Position numbers and translations under genes: made by a program. A stretch of DNA of 64,000 nt from Branchiostoma floridae (lineage: Eukaryota > Chordata > Leptocardii > Amphioxiformes > Branchiostomatidae), in contig NC_049994.1 of the NCBI RefSeq assembly GCF_000003815.2, positions 18,019,815 to 18,083,814 of the forward strand, read 5' to 3'. Of this stretch, positions 9,309 to 19,899 are shown in pieces (position 1 is the first letter of the stretch; the number at the start of each line of letters is the position of its first letter). The notes under the pieces are model-generated. The model was given only the letters and a program-made list of their open reading frames with translations. It did no database searches and was not told the origin of the DNA.

Positions 9309-10975
9309 CTGACCAAGAAGCTCAAAAGCTTAAGAGCGAATGTCTGTAAGGGTCAAACAATGGTGGCACCGGTCAAAAAATAGATTTGGCTCCTTTTTTG
9401 CACAGTGATAGTACTTGGTACACAACCCCTCAAAATAGCTTTCTTTCTTCTCAGAACCCTTCGTTGCCATGGCAACACGCCAAAGAAGTTTGGGGGCCAT
9501 TTTGCCGGATTTGGGCATGTCAAAAACATGAAAATTTGCCAACTTTAGGGCACTATCACTGAACAATGCTTTAACTAAACAACAAAGGCAGAATATGCTG
9601 ATCAGAACAATGCCTAAACTTGTATGAAATAGCAGTAAAGTTAATCTCCTGTAAATTCTAAGGCCCTGGGCAGCCTGAATACAATACACTGTTTTCAGGT
9701 TGTAAAGAATCTGAAATTTTGCCCAACTTCAAAGCACTGAAAGTCCATAAGTATAAAATATTTTCGCTTGCAATTTACTACAAATAATAACCTACTATAG
9801 GGCTATTAGATGAATGCTAGCAAAGTTTGGGTTCTTGTTTTGTTGCTAGGCAATCGTCCGTCGAAGTGGGTCAAATTTCATGATTTTGACAATATGTCAT
9901 TTTGTGCTCTCTTTAAACAATCATAAGTCCCATACCAAAGTTGCTCTGCAATTAAAATTCACATGGATTATAAACCAATGTATTGTCTATCAAATGCATG
10001 TTTGTAAAGTTCGGGTTCTTGTTTTGTTGCTACGCAATCGTCCATCGAAGTGGGTCAAATTTCATGATTTTGACAATATGTCATTTTGTGCTCTCTTTAA
10101 ACAATCATAAGTCCCATACCAAAGTTGCTCTGCAATTAAAATTCACATGGATTATAAACCAATGTATTGTCTATCAAATGCATGTTTGTAAAGTTCGGGT
10201 TCTTGTTTCGTTGCTACGTAATTGTCCTTTAAAGTGGGTCAATTTTCATGATTTTGATAAAATACCTTATTTTGCATCATCTTCGAACAATCATAACTCA
10301 CAAGCCAAAATTGTTCTGTAACTAGAATTTACCTGAAATGTAAACCAAGATATTGTTTCTCAGGGTCATGCTTGTAAAGTTTGGGTTCTTGTTTTGTTGC
10401 TAAGCAATTGTCCGTTAAAGTGGGTCAATTTTCATGATTTTGATGATATATCATTTTGTGCTCTCTTTGAACTGTCATAAGTTGCAAAGTAAATTTGTTC
10501 TGAAATTGAAATTAAGAAGGAATACAAAGGAATATATTGTCTATCAAATGCATGTTTGGACAGTTCAAGTTCGGGTATTCTAACAGTGAATGTGCATGTC
10601 CCTGAAAGTAGGTCGTATTCCACTGACTTTCCACAAATCATGTTCTTGACAACAGTGATACACAGTCTTTGTTTTTATAGAACCGATGTAACAATGTGCT
10701 ATCACCATAACAAAACATTTGTAGGGATTATATACTACACAAAGTCATATTTATGTTTAATGTCAGATTAATCCACTCTGAACTTTCAAACATTCTGCTA
10801 GTTTTACTGCTAAGCATGACGTATGACTACAGTCTTAAACATGTTTGCATCCCCACAATATGACTCTCGAAGACTTAGCTTATACAGTGTATATACATAT
10901 TTGGAACGAATATCATAAATCTCTGTGCATCTTTCTTTTCACGGTAGCATTTATGTGAAAACATGCGTTTTTCAG
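9309..10975 (+). repeat. Left arm of a large palindrome
   Basis: This 1.67 kb segment is the reverse complement, at roughly 95-98% by eye, of 11422-12879. Anchor matches include the region around GGTGGCACCGGTCAAAAAA near 9363 and around CATCCCCACAATATG near 10850. The arm includes about 4.5 direct units of a 185-bp tandem repeat. Frames here are repeat copies without recognisable protein families. Confidence 0.9.
9823..10570 (+). repeat. 185-bp tandem repeat in the left arm
   Basis: Unit starts, marked by AAAGTTYGGGTTCTTG, fall at about 9823, 10008, 10192 and 10376, with a partial unit near 10560. Spacing is 184-185 bp. The units starting near 9855 and 10041 are almost identical over about 150 bp. 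The right arm has one unit fewer, so one was duplicated after the arms formed, or lost from the other arm. Confidence 0.9.
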
Positions 10976-11421
10976 TTTCTGCTATTCAATGGACCATACT
11001 CGTTTTAAGCAAGGGCAAGAACGAACCTAGTAGGTACTCTTGAGGTTTGCCTGAAATGCCAACTCCTGGCGGCGATTGAAGTTTGTCTGCTAGTCTGTCT
11101 GTGTGGAAATTAGCTTGACAGGCTAACGTCAAAATACGGCAGAGGATGATGAAGGTCAGCATCTTGACCTAACTTTGTTCGAATCTATCAACAGTAAAGA
11201 TAAAAAATGAAGCAACGAATGATGTTTATCTACGTCTTCCTTTTTGGGAGACACATATAAGCTTGCGATTTGGCAAGGAAATTGAAATTGTACGAACTAA
11301 CATTCCTAAATCTGATTTGCGATCACCAATAATTGATTGCCTTTGGAAGTTCATATTTGTGGCAAAAATTCAAGAATACCGAAATTCATGTCCTTGCTGA
11401 AAATGAGTGTGTTAGCAGAAG
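10976..11421. other. Spacer of the large palindrome
   Basis: About 450 bp of unique sequence separates the arms. No open frame of note, no RNA gene and no known repeat was recognised. Confidence 0.7.
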
Positions 11422-12879
11422 TTGAAAACACACATGTTTTTCACATTACTGTGAAAGAAAGATGCACAGAGATTTAAGATATTTGTTCCAATGTAGAAAT
11501 AAGTCGCCATATTGTGGGGATGCAAACATGTTCAAGACTGTAGTCATACGTAATGCTTAGCTTTAAAACTAGCAAAGTGTTTAAAAGTTCAGAATTGATT
11601 AATCTGACATTAAACATAAATATGACTTTGTGTAGAATATAATCCGTACAAATGTTTTTTTTTTCATGGTGATAGCACATTGCTACATCGGTTCTATAAA
11701 AACAAAGACTGTGTATCACTGTTGTCAAGAACATGATTTGTGGAAAAGTCAGTGGAATACGACCTACTTTCAGGGACATGCACATTCACTGTTAGAATAC
11801 CCGAACTTGAACTGTCCAAACATGCATTTGATAGACAATATATTCCTTTGTATTCCTTCTTAATTTCAATTACAGAACAAATTTACTTTGCAACTTATGA
11901 CAGTTCAAAGAGAGCACAAAATGATATATCATCAAAATCATGAAAATTGACCCACTTTATTAAAACGGACAATTGCTTAGCAACAAAACAAGAACCCAAA
12001 CTTTACAAGCATGACCCTGAGAAACAATATCTTGGTTTACATTTCAGGTAAATTCTAGTTACAGAACAATTTTGGCTTGTGAGTTATGATTGTTCGAAGA
12101 TGATGCAAAATAAGGTATTTATCAAAATCATGAAAATTGACCCACTTTAAAGGACAATTACGTAGCAACGAAACAAGAACCCGAACTTTACAAACATGCA
12201 TTTGATAGACAATACATTGGTTTATAATCCATGTGAATTTTAATTGCAGAGCAACTTTGGTATGGGACTTATGATTGTTTAAAGAGAGCACAAAATGACA
12301 TATTGTCAAAATCATGAAATTTGACCCACTTCGACGGACGATTGCCTAGCAACAAAACAAGAACCCAAACTTTGCTAGCATTCATCTAATAGCCCTATAG
12401 TAGGTTATTATTTGTAGTAAATTGCAAGCGAAAATATTTTATACTTATGGACTTTCAGTGCTTTGAAGTTGGGCAAAATTTCAGATTCTTTACAACCTGA
12501 AAACAGTGTATTGTATTCAGGCTGCCCAGGGCCTTAGAATTTACAGGAGATTAACTTTACTGCTATTTCATACAAGTTTAGGCATTGTTCTGATCAGCAT
12601 ATTCTGCCTTTGTTGTTTAGTTAAAGCATTGTTCAGTGATAGTGCCCTAAAGTTGGCAAATTTTCATGTTTTTGACATGCCCAAATCCGGCAAAATGGCC
12701 CCAAACTTCTTTGGCGTGTTGCCATGGCAACGAGGGGTTCTGAGAAGAAAGAAAGCTATTTTGAGGGGTTGTGTACCAAGTACTATCACTGTGCAAAAAA
12801 GGAGCCAAATCTATTTTTTGACCGGTGCCACCATTGTTTGACCCTTACAGACATTCGCTCTTAAAAGCTTCTTGGTCTG
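11422..12879 (-). repeat. Right arm of the large palindrome
   Basis: Reverse complement of the left arm with scattered substitutions. It holds three and a half 185-bp units, marked by CAAGAACCCRAACTTT near 11985, 12172 and 12358. The outer end, CGCTCTTAAAAGCTTCTTGG, matches the inverted outer end of the left arm at about 9309-9340. Confidence 0.9.
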
Positions 12880-13002
12880 ACCCCAAAACAATGTAACGCT
12901 TATCTAACTGTTCTCCCGTGTTGGTCCATGTGACTAGCACATATTCTGACGAAAATATCAAGTAAGTGTCAGATCAATTAAAAGGAATAAAATAGGGGTA
13001 GA
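12880..13002. repeat. Copy of the palindrome-flanking repeat
   Basis: Similar in direct orientation to 8970-9095, including TGTTGGTCCATGTGACTAG and a stretch resembling the LINE fragment. Its continuation resumes at 13261 after an insertion, matching 9096-9200. Confidence 0.65.
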
Positions 13003-13251
13003 TCTTACATTAGGGCACATCAACCCTCGTTGAATCGTAATGGTGGCAGGTTACGCCATCCCGCCATTTATGATTCGCTGCTACCTGACGTCATCCGACG
13101 ACTTCCGGATTAGTGCAGCGAATCATTTCATCTGAAGAAGGTCGGAGTGCTCGACCGAACATTTATGGTGAGTCCCTTCTTTGTGTTGGAACAAAGTTTA
13201 AACTTTTTCAATATGGAATCAACCAACACAGATGAGCTTTCATCCGGATAT
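13003..13251 (+). mobile_element. Penelope-like element 3' relic with 9-bp target duplication
   Basis: A fossil insertion of 249 bp between two copies of TAGGGGTAG (12994-13002 and 13252-13260). It has a CTGAAGA core, a stem of GGTCGG with CGACC, then GAAC, which resembles the degenerate hammerhead-type ends of Penelope-like elements. The related sequence at 9085-9110 lacks it, giving an approximate empty site. Family is inferred; no coding sequence remains. Confidence 0.55.
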
Positions 13252-13260
13252 TAGGGGTAG

Positions 13261-13628
13261 TTCTTTTAAGGCATTTTGTATTCAAAGGGTTAATACTGTT
13301 TTTCTTGGAATTGGCTGGTCTCCGTTGCAAAAATGTTGTAGTCCTATAGAATTTTTGGGGTAGGGGGTTGTTATCCAGTGTGTCTAGGGCACGGTTTTAA
13401 GAGACGGAGCCCATCGCTCTCTGTACAGATCTCAGTATGAAGACATTTTTGCACGGCGTTAATTATATAAACAGGTACAGAAAAGGTTACAGTAAGAATT
13501 ATGAAAGCTCCTAGGTTACAGACCATGCATTGTTCTTATTTATCTATTTTCTATTTTCATTGGTAGCTCACCTCAGTGCAAAACAAAGCTTTGTACAGAG
13601 GGACCCTGGAAGACATAACATCTACATA
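13261..13628. other. Noncoding stretch
   Basis: The first 95 bp continue the repeat seen at 9096-9200 (CATTTTGTATTCAAAKGGTTAAT). The remainder shows no gene or repeat that I recognise. Confidence 0.5.
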
Positions 13629-13819
13629 TACTGTAAATGAATTTAAGTTCGCGGGGATTTAGGACTTTTCGCGGTGGATTTAAGTTCGCGGTAACGCCAT
13701 AGACTGCAATCTAATATCATAATAGAAAAATGTTCGCGGTAGTTTTAAGTTCGCGGTGAAGTGGTCACCGCGAAAACCGCGAACATTAATCCACCGCGAA
13801 CATTTCTGCATTTACAGTA
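13629..13819. mobile_element. TTCGCGG-type MITE, copy 1
   Basis: Ends are TACTGTAAATGMA and its complement. The interior is a chain of short inverted words, TTCGCGG and CCGCGAA. Two more copies lie at 21011-21221 and 40884-41078. No protein is encoded; TA is the likely target duplication because TA begins and ends each copy. Confidence 0.85.
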
Positions 13820-13929
13820 CATAATATGTAACAAACCTGGTGAAGCTGGTGTGTTACAGAAGTTGGTGTGTTACACCGAAGGGCGGTTATATCGGCTATA
13901 CAGATACAGATACAAATACAAAAATCCCT

Positions 13930-14156
13930 GATAGAAGACCTGGTATTTCTTCTCTTGGGTGTTTGGCCAGGGGTCCTGGGTTCAAATCCTGTTATGCTAC
14001 TGATCTTGTGTCCTTGCGAAAGGCAGTTTACATGACATACCTTTCCCTTTCCCTACGGAGATGTAAAAGTGGGTTCCAGACTTCAATTGGGGAAGCCAAA
14101 GGCGGTAAAAGGAGAGCGTTTGGCTCGGACTTCCAAAAGCCATGCCCTAGACACAG
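13930..14156 (+). mobile_element. tRNA-headed SINE, 5' part
   Basis: A B-box-like GGGTTCAAATCC lies at about 13978, followed by CCTTGCGAAAGGCAGTTTAC, the common SINE segment also seen near 1095. The body continues to ATGCCCTAGACACAG, where a MITE is inserted. The SINE resumes at 14443. Confidence 0.7.
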
Positions 14157-14442
14157 TAAGCTGGAATCCAGTCTACCGTGGAGTGGCCTGGCTACCTTCG
14201 GGACAGGAGGGTCTTTCCACCGCCGGGGTAATCTTTCACACCCGGTAGGGTTTTTGCACGGTGGGAGTTTGCCATCCACGGGTTGTGGCCTATTAATTAA
14301 CTCCCACTGGGCAAAGTCCTACCGCGTGAAAATCCTACCGGGTGTGAACGATTATCCCGGCGGCAGAGAACTGCACTGGCCCCGTAGAGAGCCTACACTA
14401 ACTACGGTAGGCCGTGCCACAACTAGACTGGATTCCAGGTTA
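14157..14442. mobile_element. Mutator-like MITE, 286 bp, 9-bp target duplication
   Basis: Terminal inverted repeats TAAGCTGGAATCCAGTCTA and TAGACTGGATTCCAGGTTA match at 18 of 19 positions. TAGACACAG flanks the element at 14148-14156 and 14443-14451. Nine-base duplications fit the MULE superfamily. A second inner inverted repeat (CACCCGGTAGG with CCTACCGGGTG) makes it almost wholly foldable. It is inserted inside a SINE. Confidence 0.85.
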
Positions 14443-14500
14443 TAGACACAGTGGATGCCTGGCCCTACCCTAAAGAGGTGTTAAACATAATCAAGGAAAT
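14443..14500 (+). mobile_element. tRNA-headed SINE, 3' part
   Basis: Continues the SINE after the inserted MITE: the second copy of TAGACACAG, then TGGATGCCTGGCCCTACC and AGAGGTGTTAAACATAATC. Confidence 0.55.
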
Positions 14501-14769
14501 AAAAGTATCAAACCTTCGTACTTCCAGCCTGCGATTCCAGGTGGCTCCAAGCTTAAAGCGCAGTCAAGAAGACAGTGGTTTCGAGAGGTCCGTCCGAGTT
14601 AGCGCCGAATTTCAGCCGCTCCAGACTCGTGAGAGAGTAGTCAGCACTCCCACTTTATAACGGAAATACTGAATAAGCATGTTGAGGTATTATGTTCTGG
14701 CCAATGATTTGTTCGGTCAGCAGACAATTAAAGTTGTTATCACCTCCATAAAAATGGGGGGTTTTCATA
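14501..14769. other. Noncoding stretch
   Basis: No gene, repeat or RNA signal is recognised here. Confidence 0.4.
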
Positions 14770-15157
14770 GCATGTGTGTGCAAGGGGCGTTTCCAGCGCA
14801 ATATCTCCAGAACGAAACGTGCAATTGCGATAATATTTGGTTCAAGGGTTCACCAGGTGGTGTTGTCCTTGCGGTCAGGGTTGATTTTTGGGCCTCCTGG
14901 TAATTGAGCTTGATACTGCAGCTGGCCTGACCACCTAGCCTGAGTATCACCCTCCGTAGTGACCGCTGGCTCTACGGAGGTCACTACGGAGGATGATACT
15001 CAGGCTAATGACCACCAAGATTTTAAAATGTAACAAAATTTATTTATTTCTTCTTCTTTTTTCATTCGCAGCCTTGTATCAGCTTTGGGGTTGCCTGAGA
15101 ATGCCACACATATTAAATGGAATCAGAAAGATGGTCTAAATTGGAAACTATAGAGAA
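14770..15157 (+). repeat. Duplicated intergenic segment, left copy
   Basis: Shares long stretches with 19220-19550, for example GCATGTGTGTGCAAGGGG, CAATATCTCCAGAAC and AGCCTTGTATCAGCTTTGG. The right copy lies downstream of ZF-1, so this segment is part of the repeating unit. It contains a 73-bp insertion at 14936-15008. Confidence 0.85.
14936..15008. mobile_element. 73-bp hairpin MITE with 8-bp target duplication
   Basis: TAGCCTGAGTATC and its complement form the ends, and the arms pair almost throughout (CTCCGTAGTGACC with GGTCACTACGGAG). TGACCACC flanks it at 14928-14935 and 15009-15016. The paralogous sequence at about 19390-19410 lacks the insertion. Confidence 0.8.
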
Positions 15158-15384
15158 TAAGCCCTTTCACAGATACGCATGTGTGGCGACATGAATTCTA
15201 GGTAACATGTCAAAGGTTAAGGCCCCGAAATTGAAAACAAAACCCGTCTGGACATTTTGGGCAAGTTATGGTCGAGACTGTTTACAATTTCGGGGCCTTA
15301 TTCTTTGACATATTATTACCTAGAATTCCTGTCGCCGCACATGTTTTCTGACCTAGATCTGCATGTGTGAAAGGGCTTATTCAG
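15158..15384. mobile_element. Palindromic MITE with GAATAAGCCCTTTCACA ends
   Basis: The ends are GAATAAGCCCTTTCACA and its complement. The arms continue with matching ATGTGTGGCGACA / TGTCGCCGCACAT and AGGCCCCGAAATTG / CAATTTCGGGGCCT. A shrunken relic of the same element lies at about 19545-19632, so the insertion predates duplication of this segment. Confidence 0.75.
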
Positions 15385-15427
15385 GGTATGGTCATTCTAG
15401 GTGCTATTAAGGCCTTTATTAATCTAG

Positions 15428-15610
15428 ATAATACTCACTCACTCACTCACTCACTCACTCCGGCGAGCTCGCTCGAAGTCTCCGCAAAACTAGTTTCCTC
15501 CACCCCTCCTTGTCCTCCATCGCTGCGGGAAGTTGCTGCAGGTCCAAACCGCTGTCTTCAGCAAGTTGCTTAATATACGACTTTCGCGGTCTTCCCCTGC
15601 CTGTTTCCGT
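15428..15610 (-). mobile_element. RTE-like LINE 3' end with (GAGT)n tail
   Basis: On the minus strand the frame reads GRGRPRKSYIKQLAEDSG, then AMEDKEGWRKLV and RRLRASSPE before a stop and a run of GTGAGTGAGTGAG. A glycine/arginine-rich start, Y-x-x-Q-L-x-E-D, then A-M-E-D-x-x-x-W-R-x-x-V is the usual C-terminus of a family of RTE-like LINEs. Only this 3' end is kept. Confidence 0.75.
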
Positions 15611-15676
15611 GATTTGGGTTCCACAGTAACAGTTTGTTTACTACCTCATCTTTTTTCCTCCAGCAATGGCCTGCAA

Positions 15677-15843
15677 GACGCTTTGTAACGTATTGGCGGG
15701 AGTCATATATTTTGGGAATCAGGAGAATAAATTTGACCTTTGACCCGCAGTAGTTCACCTCTGACCCCTCGCTACGACGAAGGAAGACGCAGATTGCCTT
15801 GACTCCCGGTTCACACAAGGAGAAAACCCGTCCTAGGAAGCAG
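15677..15843 (+). promoter_or_regulatory. ZF-1 first exon / promoter block
   Basis: Conserved block shared by the ZF units. It contains GACGCTTTGTAACG, an E2F-like TTGGCGGGA (15693-15701), a DR1 TGACCTTTGACCC (15734-15746), a second DR1-like TCACCTCTGACCC (15755-15767), a CCCGGTT motif and a donor CAG|GTAAGT at 15843/15844. DR1 is the binding pattern of RXR, HNF4 and COUP-TF receptors. All frames of the exon have stops, so it is 5' UTR. The transcription start is unknown. Confidence 0.75.
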
Positions 15844-16760
15844 GTAAGTCAAACAGCAAGCAGTCATTTAATTTGATGTTGATAGTAAGAGTTTAAGATC
15901 ATTTCTGTGGAGAAAAAAGACGAAGAAACATGATAGTTTGTAGTAAATTTCTTCCGTATTGGAATGGGATGGAAATGAAGGGGGAGGGGGGCGAAACCGA
16001 ACATTCGTGCGATCCTCATCACATCAAAATGACCGTTGTGGAGGATATGGTTGGGCTTTTAGAGGATATCAAATGGTATGTAATGCCATGTAAGGCCGTT
16101 AGGTGTTTTGTAATTATACTAAAGCTAACATGTGGAAACACCCCTTAGTGACCTTCAAACCAAGGAATTTATGTCGTAGCCAGGGGGAGGCTTTTAGCTC
16201 ATATTTTCAAGATGCTGGGGAAGATTTTATGTTGTATTTTCTACTATTGAATTTTTGCAAGTTTCTTTACTGCAACTGTTGCGTGCATAGACTTGAATCT
16301 GGTAGTTACTAGTATAGCAGTAGGGTCAGCTGGGAGAAAATGGATGTACAACACATATTTTTTTATTATAAATTATAATAGAAAAATATGTGTTGTATAT
16401 CCATTTTCATAACCTTTCTCCAATCCGTTTACATTGCATTTTCTTCATGGGAACATTTTCCTTCAAATTTCCTGCCATTTGGGGTAAAACTAACCGTAGT
16501 TGATATAAGAAAGGTTCTGAGCGATATTAACGGATTGTGTGACTTCCATGGGGGTATTGTAACAGCATGATGATATAACAAATTACTCTAGAAAATAAAA
16601 TTATCAAAATTTCACAAGGCAAAATTTCTTTTTTCACACAAAAAGTATGAAATTTGGTTGGGTTTTTAGGCAGTAGATTGAAATCAGCTGATTAAGTTAT
16701 AGCTTAATTTTTTTTCTGTCAATTCTAATAGTATGATCACTTTTTACCTTTTCTTATTAG
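15844..16760 (+). other. ZF-1 intron
   Basis: Begins GTAAGT and ends TTCTTATTAG. The G-rich box GGGGGAGGGGGGCG lies at 15980-15993. A 74-bp hairpin occupies 16335-16408. Nothing else is recognised. Confidence 0.75.
16335..16408. repeat. Near-perfect 74-bp hairpin in the ZF-1 intron
   Basis: GAAAATGGATGTACAACACA and its complement form a 27-bp stem with one mismatch, closed by an AT-rich loop. No target duplication is clear. It may be a tiny MITE or a small-RNA precursor. Confidence 0.7.
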
Positions 16761-16767
16761 GCTGGAC

Positions 16768-17835
16768 ATGGCAACGGCAGGACAAGGGTCTCCCACCGAA
16801 GTAGAGCAAAATTCTTTTGATGAGTCTCTCACCGGAGTTTCCCAGATGGACAGCAAAACAACCAATGCTGAAGACCAGACAGCAGACCAAAAGGTCAACT
16901 TGAACACTGCTAGTGAGCATGCAGGAGACAAACCCTACAAGTGTGACCGCTGTGACTATTCTACACCATGGAAATCTCACTTTAATGGTCATCTAGCAAC
17001 TCACACCGGAGACAAACCCTACATGTGGTGTGGGGAGTGTGGGTACAGGACAACTCAAAAGTCTGAATTATCCCGACATATGAGAACCCATACAGGAGAG
17101 AAGCCCTACAAGTGTGACCAGTGCGACTATTCAGCTGCACTGAAATCCAGTCTGAACAGGCATATAGCAGCAAAGCACACAGGTGAAAAACCCTTCAAGT
17201 GTGACCAGTGCGATTTTGCTGCAATAACAAAATCCCACATTGACTACCATATAGCAGCAAAGCACAGTGGTGAGAAACCCTACATGTGTGGGGAGTGTGG
17301 GTACCGGACAGCTCAAAAGTCTAGGTTATCACGACATATGAGAACCCATACAGGGGAAAAACCCTACAAGTGTGATCAGTGCGACTATTCTGCCACAGAG
17401 AAATTCAATTTGGACAAACATTTAGCAAAGCATACCGGCGATACCGGCGACAAGCCCTACATGTGTGGTGAGTGTGGTCACCGGACAGCCCAAAAGGCTG
17501 ACTTGGCGAAACATATGAGAACCCATACAGGTGACAAACCCTACAAGTGTCACATGTGTGACTATTCTGCAGCGCGGAAATTCAGTTTGGACAACCATAT
17601 GGCAGCAAGGCACGCTAGTGAGAAACCCTACCCGTGTAAGGAGTGTGGGTACAGGACAACTCAGAAACCTACTTTGCTTCGACATATGAGAACCCACACT
17701 GGAGAAAAACCCTACAAGTGTGATCAGTGCGACTATTCTGCAGCAGTGAAAGTCAACTTGGACTACCATGTAGCAGCAAAACACAGTGGTCAGAAACCCT
17801 GGAGAATGTGGGTACAGGACAGCTATAAACTCTAA
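16768..17835 (+). CDS. ZF-1: C2H2 zinc-finger protein, 10 fingers, truncated tail
   Basis: The protein has 355 residues. The leader (1-56, MATAGQGSPTEVEQNS...) is acidic and polar without a known domain. Ten C2H2 fingers follow, joined mostly by TGEKPY-type linkers, so sequence-specific DNA binding in the nucleus is expected. Fingers alternate between YMCGECGYRT and YKCDQCDYSA forms. Finger 2 carries an extra Trp (YMWCGEC). The linker after finger 6 holds a TGDTGDKP duplication also present in ZF-2. The frame ends SGQKPWRMWVQDSYKL: an 8-nt deletion at 17800/17801, relative to the ancestral YMCGECGYRT codons, destroys an eleventh finger. The start is the ATG seven bases after the acceptor TTCTTATTAG. 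No KRAB, SET or BTB domain is present. Confidence 0.93.
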   Translation: MATAGQGSPTEVEQNSFDESLTGVSQMDSKTTNAEDQTADQKVNLNTASEHAGDKPYKCDRCDYSTPWKSHFNGHLATHTGDKPYMWCGECGYRTTQKSELSRHMRTHTGEKPYKCDQCDYSAALKSSLNRHIAAKHTGEKPFKCDQCDFAAITKSHIDYHIAAKHSGEKPYMCGECGYRTAQKSRLSRHMRTHTGEKPYKCDQCDYSATEKFNLDKHLAKHTGDTGDKPYMCGECGHRTAQKADLAKHMRTHTGDKPYKCHMCDYSAARKFSLDNHMAARHASEKPYPCKECGYRTTQKPTLLRHMRTHTGEKPYKCDQCDYSAAVKVNLDYHVAAKHSGQKPWRMWVQDSYKL

Positions 17836-19200
17836 CCTGTCTAAACACATCAAAACCCATATTGGAAAATGAACAAACAAATGTAAACAGCACGACAGTT
17901 TTTTTAAAATCATCTTTCGACATAGAAAAACAAGTGTCATCAGTGTCACTGCGATGTGGACGCCATGTGGCTGATTCCTGATCAGAGACAAAAAAACTGA
18001 TGATAGCTTTGCGGAGAGTCTGCATACAGGATAAATGACAGTTTTGCCCTCTGCGGGTCTTCTGGACATTACTGTCATTATTCGTGCTCCTCATCTGACT
18101 ATTGTTAGACTAATAGAGGCCTCGTGGACCTGAAAGATGATATTGGCAATGATATGGCATGTGATTCTTGGCTTACGGAGAGTCTGGATACAGGATAAGT
18201 GACAGTTCGACCCTGTGCGGCCCTTCCGGACATTAAGAGTGCTTCCAACCTGACTATTGTGAGACTCTGACTGAGAGAAGCCGTGTGGACTTGAAAGGTC
18301 ATCCTAAATGTAAAACTTAGCTTGATTATTCAAAACTTAAAAGGTGATTCTGTATAAGAAACTTTGCTTGATTACTTTTGACTTCTTATTTTGATGTGAG
18401 TCCACTGTGTAAGATTTATAGAATGAGTTGATAGTTCATTATAGGATAAGTTAATGGACCTTTTCAAGTAGGCAAGTGTTTTCTAAGCTAAAGCAAGCTA
18501 AGGTATCGAATTTTTATTGTTACTTTTTTACATGTCTAACATTTGTAGCTTGATGAAAAAATATTTTGCCAACTTACTTGAAATATGTATTCTGTTTCAG
18601 AAATGTCTAACCTGTAGTGAATACCAACAACAGAAAATAATCGACCACACAAAAGCAGTGGTCTCGATGAAATTATTTTACTGGTGTTTGACAACTAACC
18701 TCCAAGGTGATCGAGTGTTAATGAAGAAATGAAGTGCACACTACGTTAGAAATGTGCAATGGTAGATATTTAGTTTCATAGGATATTTTATAGTTTTAAA
18801 ACGTGTTAATTATTTTCAGATAATTCCTGTTGTTTTTGTTAAGGAGAAGACTTCAGACTTCGTATTATCTTATTCGTACCCTCTAATCTATGTATTACTA
18901 GGTTATCATAGGCCACCATGGATATAAGGTTTTAAACTTTATTCGAGAACATATGGTGTGCTCGATGAAGCTGTGTGAGAAATGAGAAGTAACACAACTG
19001 TCTATAGTGCTAACGCAATAGAATACAAGGTTTAACATCGTCTACTGGCTCCGTCTGATTCCACAACAAGATACAACACTTAATATCACAGTATGTAACA
19101 AATATGTGATACAAAATCAAGTTAAATGGCATAAATATCCTCAGCTATTATTTGCAAACTCTAAAACAACAATCGAGTTCGCCCATACAGCAGAACTACG
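17836..19200 (+). other. ZF-1 3' flank / probable 3' UTR
   Basis: It contains two tandem copies (about 18011-18140 and 18175-18305) of a 160-170 bp unit with GCGGAGAGTCTG, ACAGGATAA and GACTATTGT. Then come stretches conserved after every unit, including CTAACCTGTAGTGAATACCA and GCTAACGCAATAGAATACAA, followed by CTCCGTCTGATTCCAC near 19040. The last block probably marks the transcript end, though the hexamer here is AATAGA, not AATAAA. Confidence 0.6.
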
Positions 19201-19219
19201 TTTCCTCTATTCATAGAAA

Positions 19220-19640
19220 CCCAATAGTTTTACGTAGCATGTGTGTGCAAGGGGTGTTTTCGGCGCAATATCTCCAGAACTCGCGAAACGTTCGATCGAG
19301 ATAATATTTAGTACATGGGTTGGTGGTGTTGGCCTGGCGATTAGGGTTGATTTTGAGCCTCCTGGTGGTTGAACTTGATACTGCAGCTGGCCATGACCAA
19401 CTAGATTTTAGAATGAAGGCAAAATTTATTTCTTGATTTATTTATTTTTTTTTTTCATTTGCAGCCTTGTATCAGCTTTGGGGTTGCCTGAGAATGTCAC
19501 CCATATTAATTGAATCTTTAAGATGGCCTAAATTGCAAACTTAAGAGAATAAACAGAGGTTAGAACGCATGTGTGGCGACAGAAATTTTAGGTAATATGT
19601 CCAAGGTTCAGAGCTTTTTCAGGGGTACGGTCGTTCTACG
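19220..19640 (+). repeat. Duplicated intergenic segment, right copy
   Basis: Second copy of the segment at 14770-15400, without the 73-bp hairpin and with a shrunken form of the GAATAAGCC MITE. This places 14.8-15.4 kb and 19.2-19.6 kb at equivalent positions of two repeat units. Confidence 0.85.
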
Positions 19641-19899
19641 TACCTTTATCTAAGTAATCCATGTTATAAATTCACGCATTCTCTCATCGATAATATCATA
19701 ACGAATATATGGACATACGAACTCACCAAAAAGCAATTACTCAGCTCCACAATTACTGACAAAGCAACTGGATAAGGATTAGCATCCATTTCTTCGAAAC
19801 CGACCTTTTTTTATGTTAATGTTAGAATAGAAACAGACGCATAGCACATGTAGAATTATTTGAATGATCTTTGTAGACCACAAAACGTTGACAAAAACG

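Noticed and set aside
9880-12315. Repeated frames in the palindrome (MILTICHFVLSLNNHKSH...) as a gene family
   Set aside because: They are the same 185-bp DNA repeat read in one frame. They carry no known domain and vary in a non-coding manner.
13840-14445. 201-codon frame over the SINE and MITE
   Set aside because: It reads through a SINE and an inserted hairpin element, so it cannot be a conserved protein.
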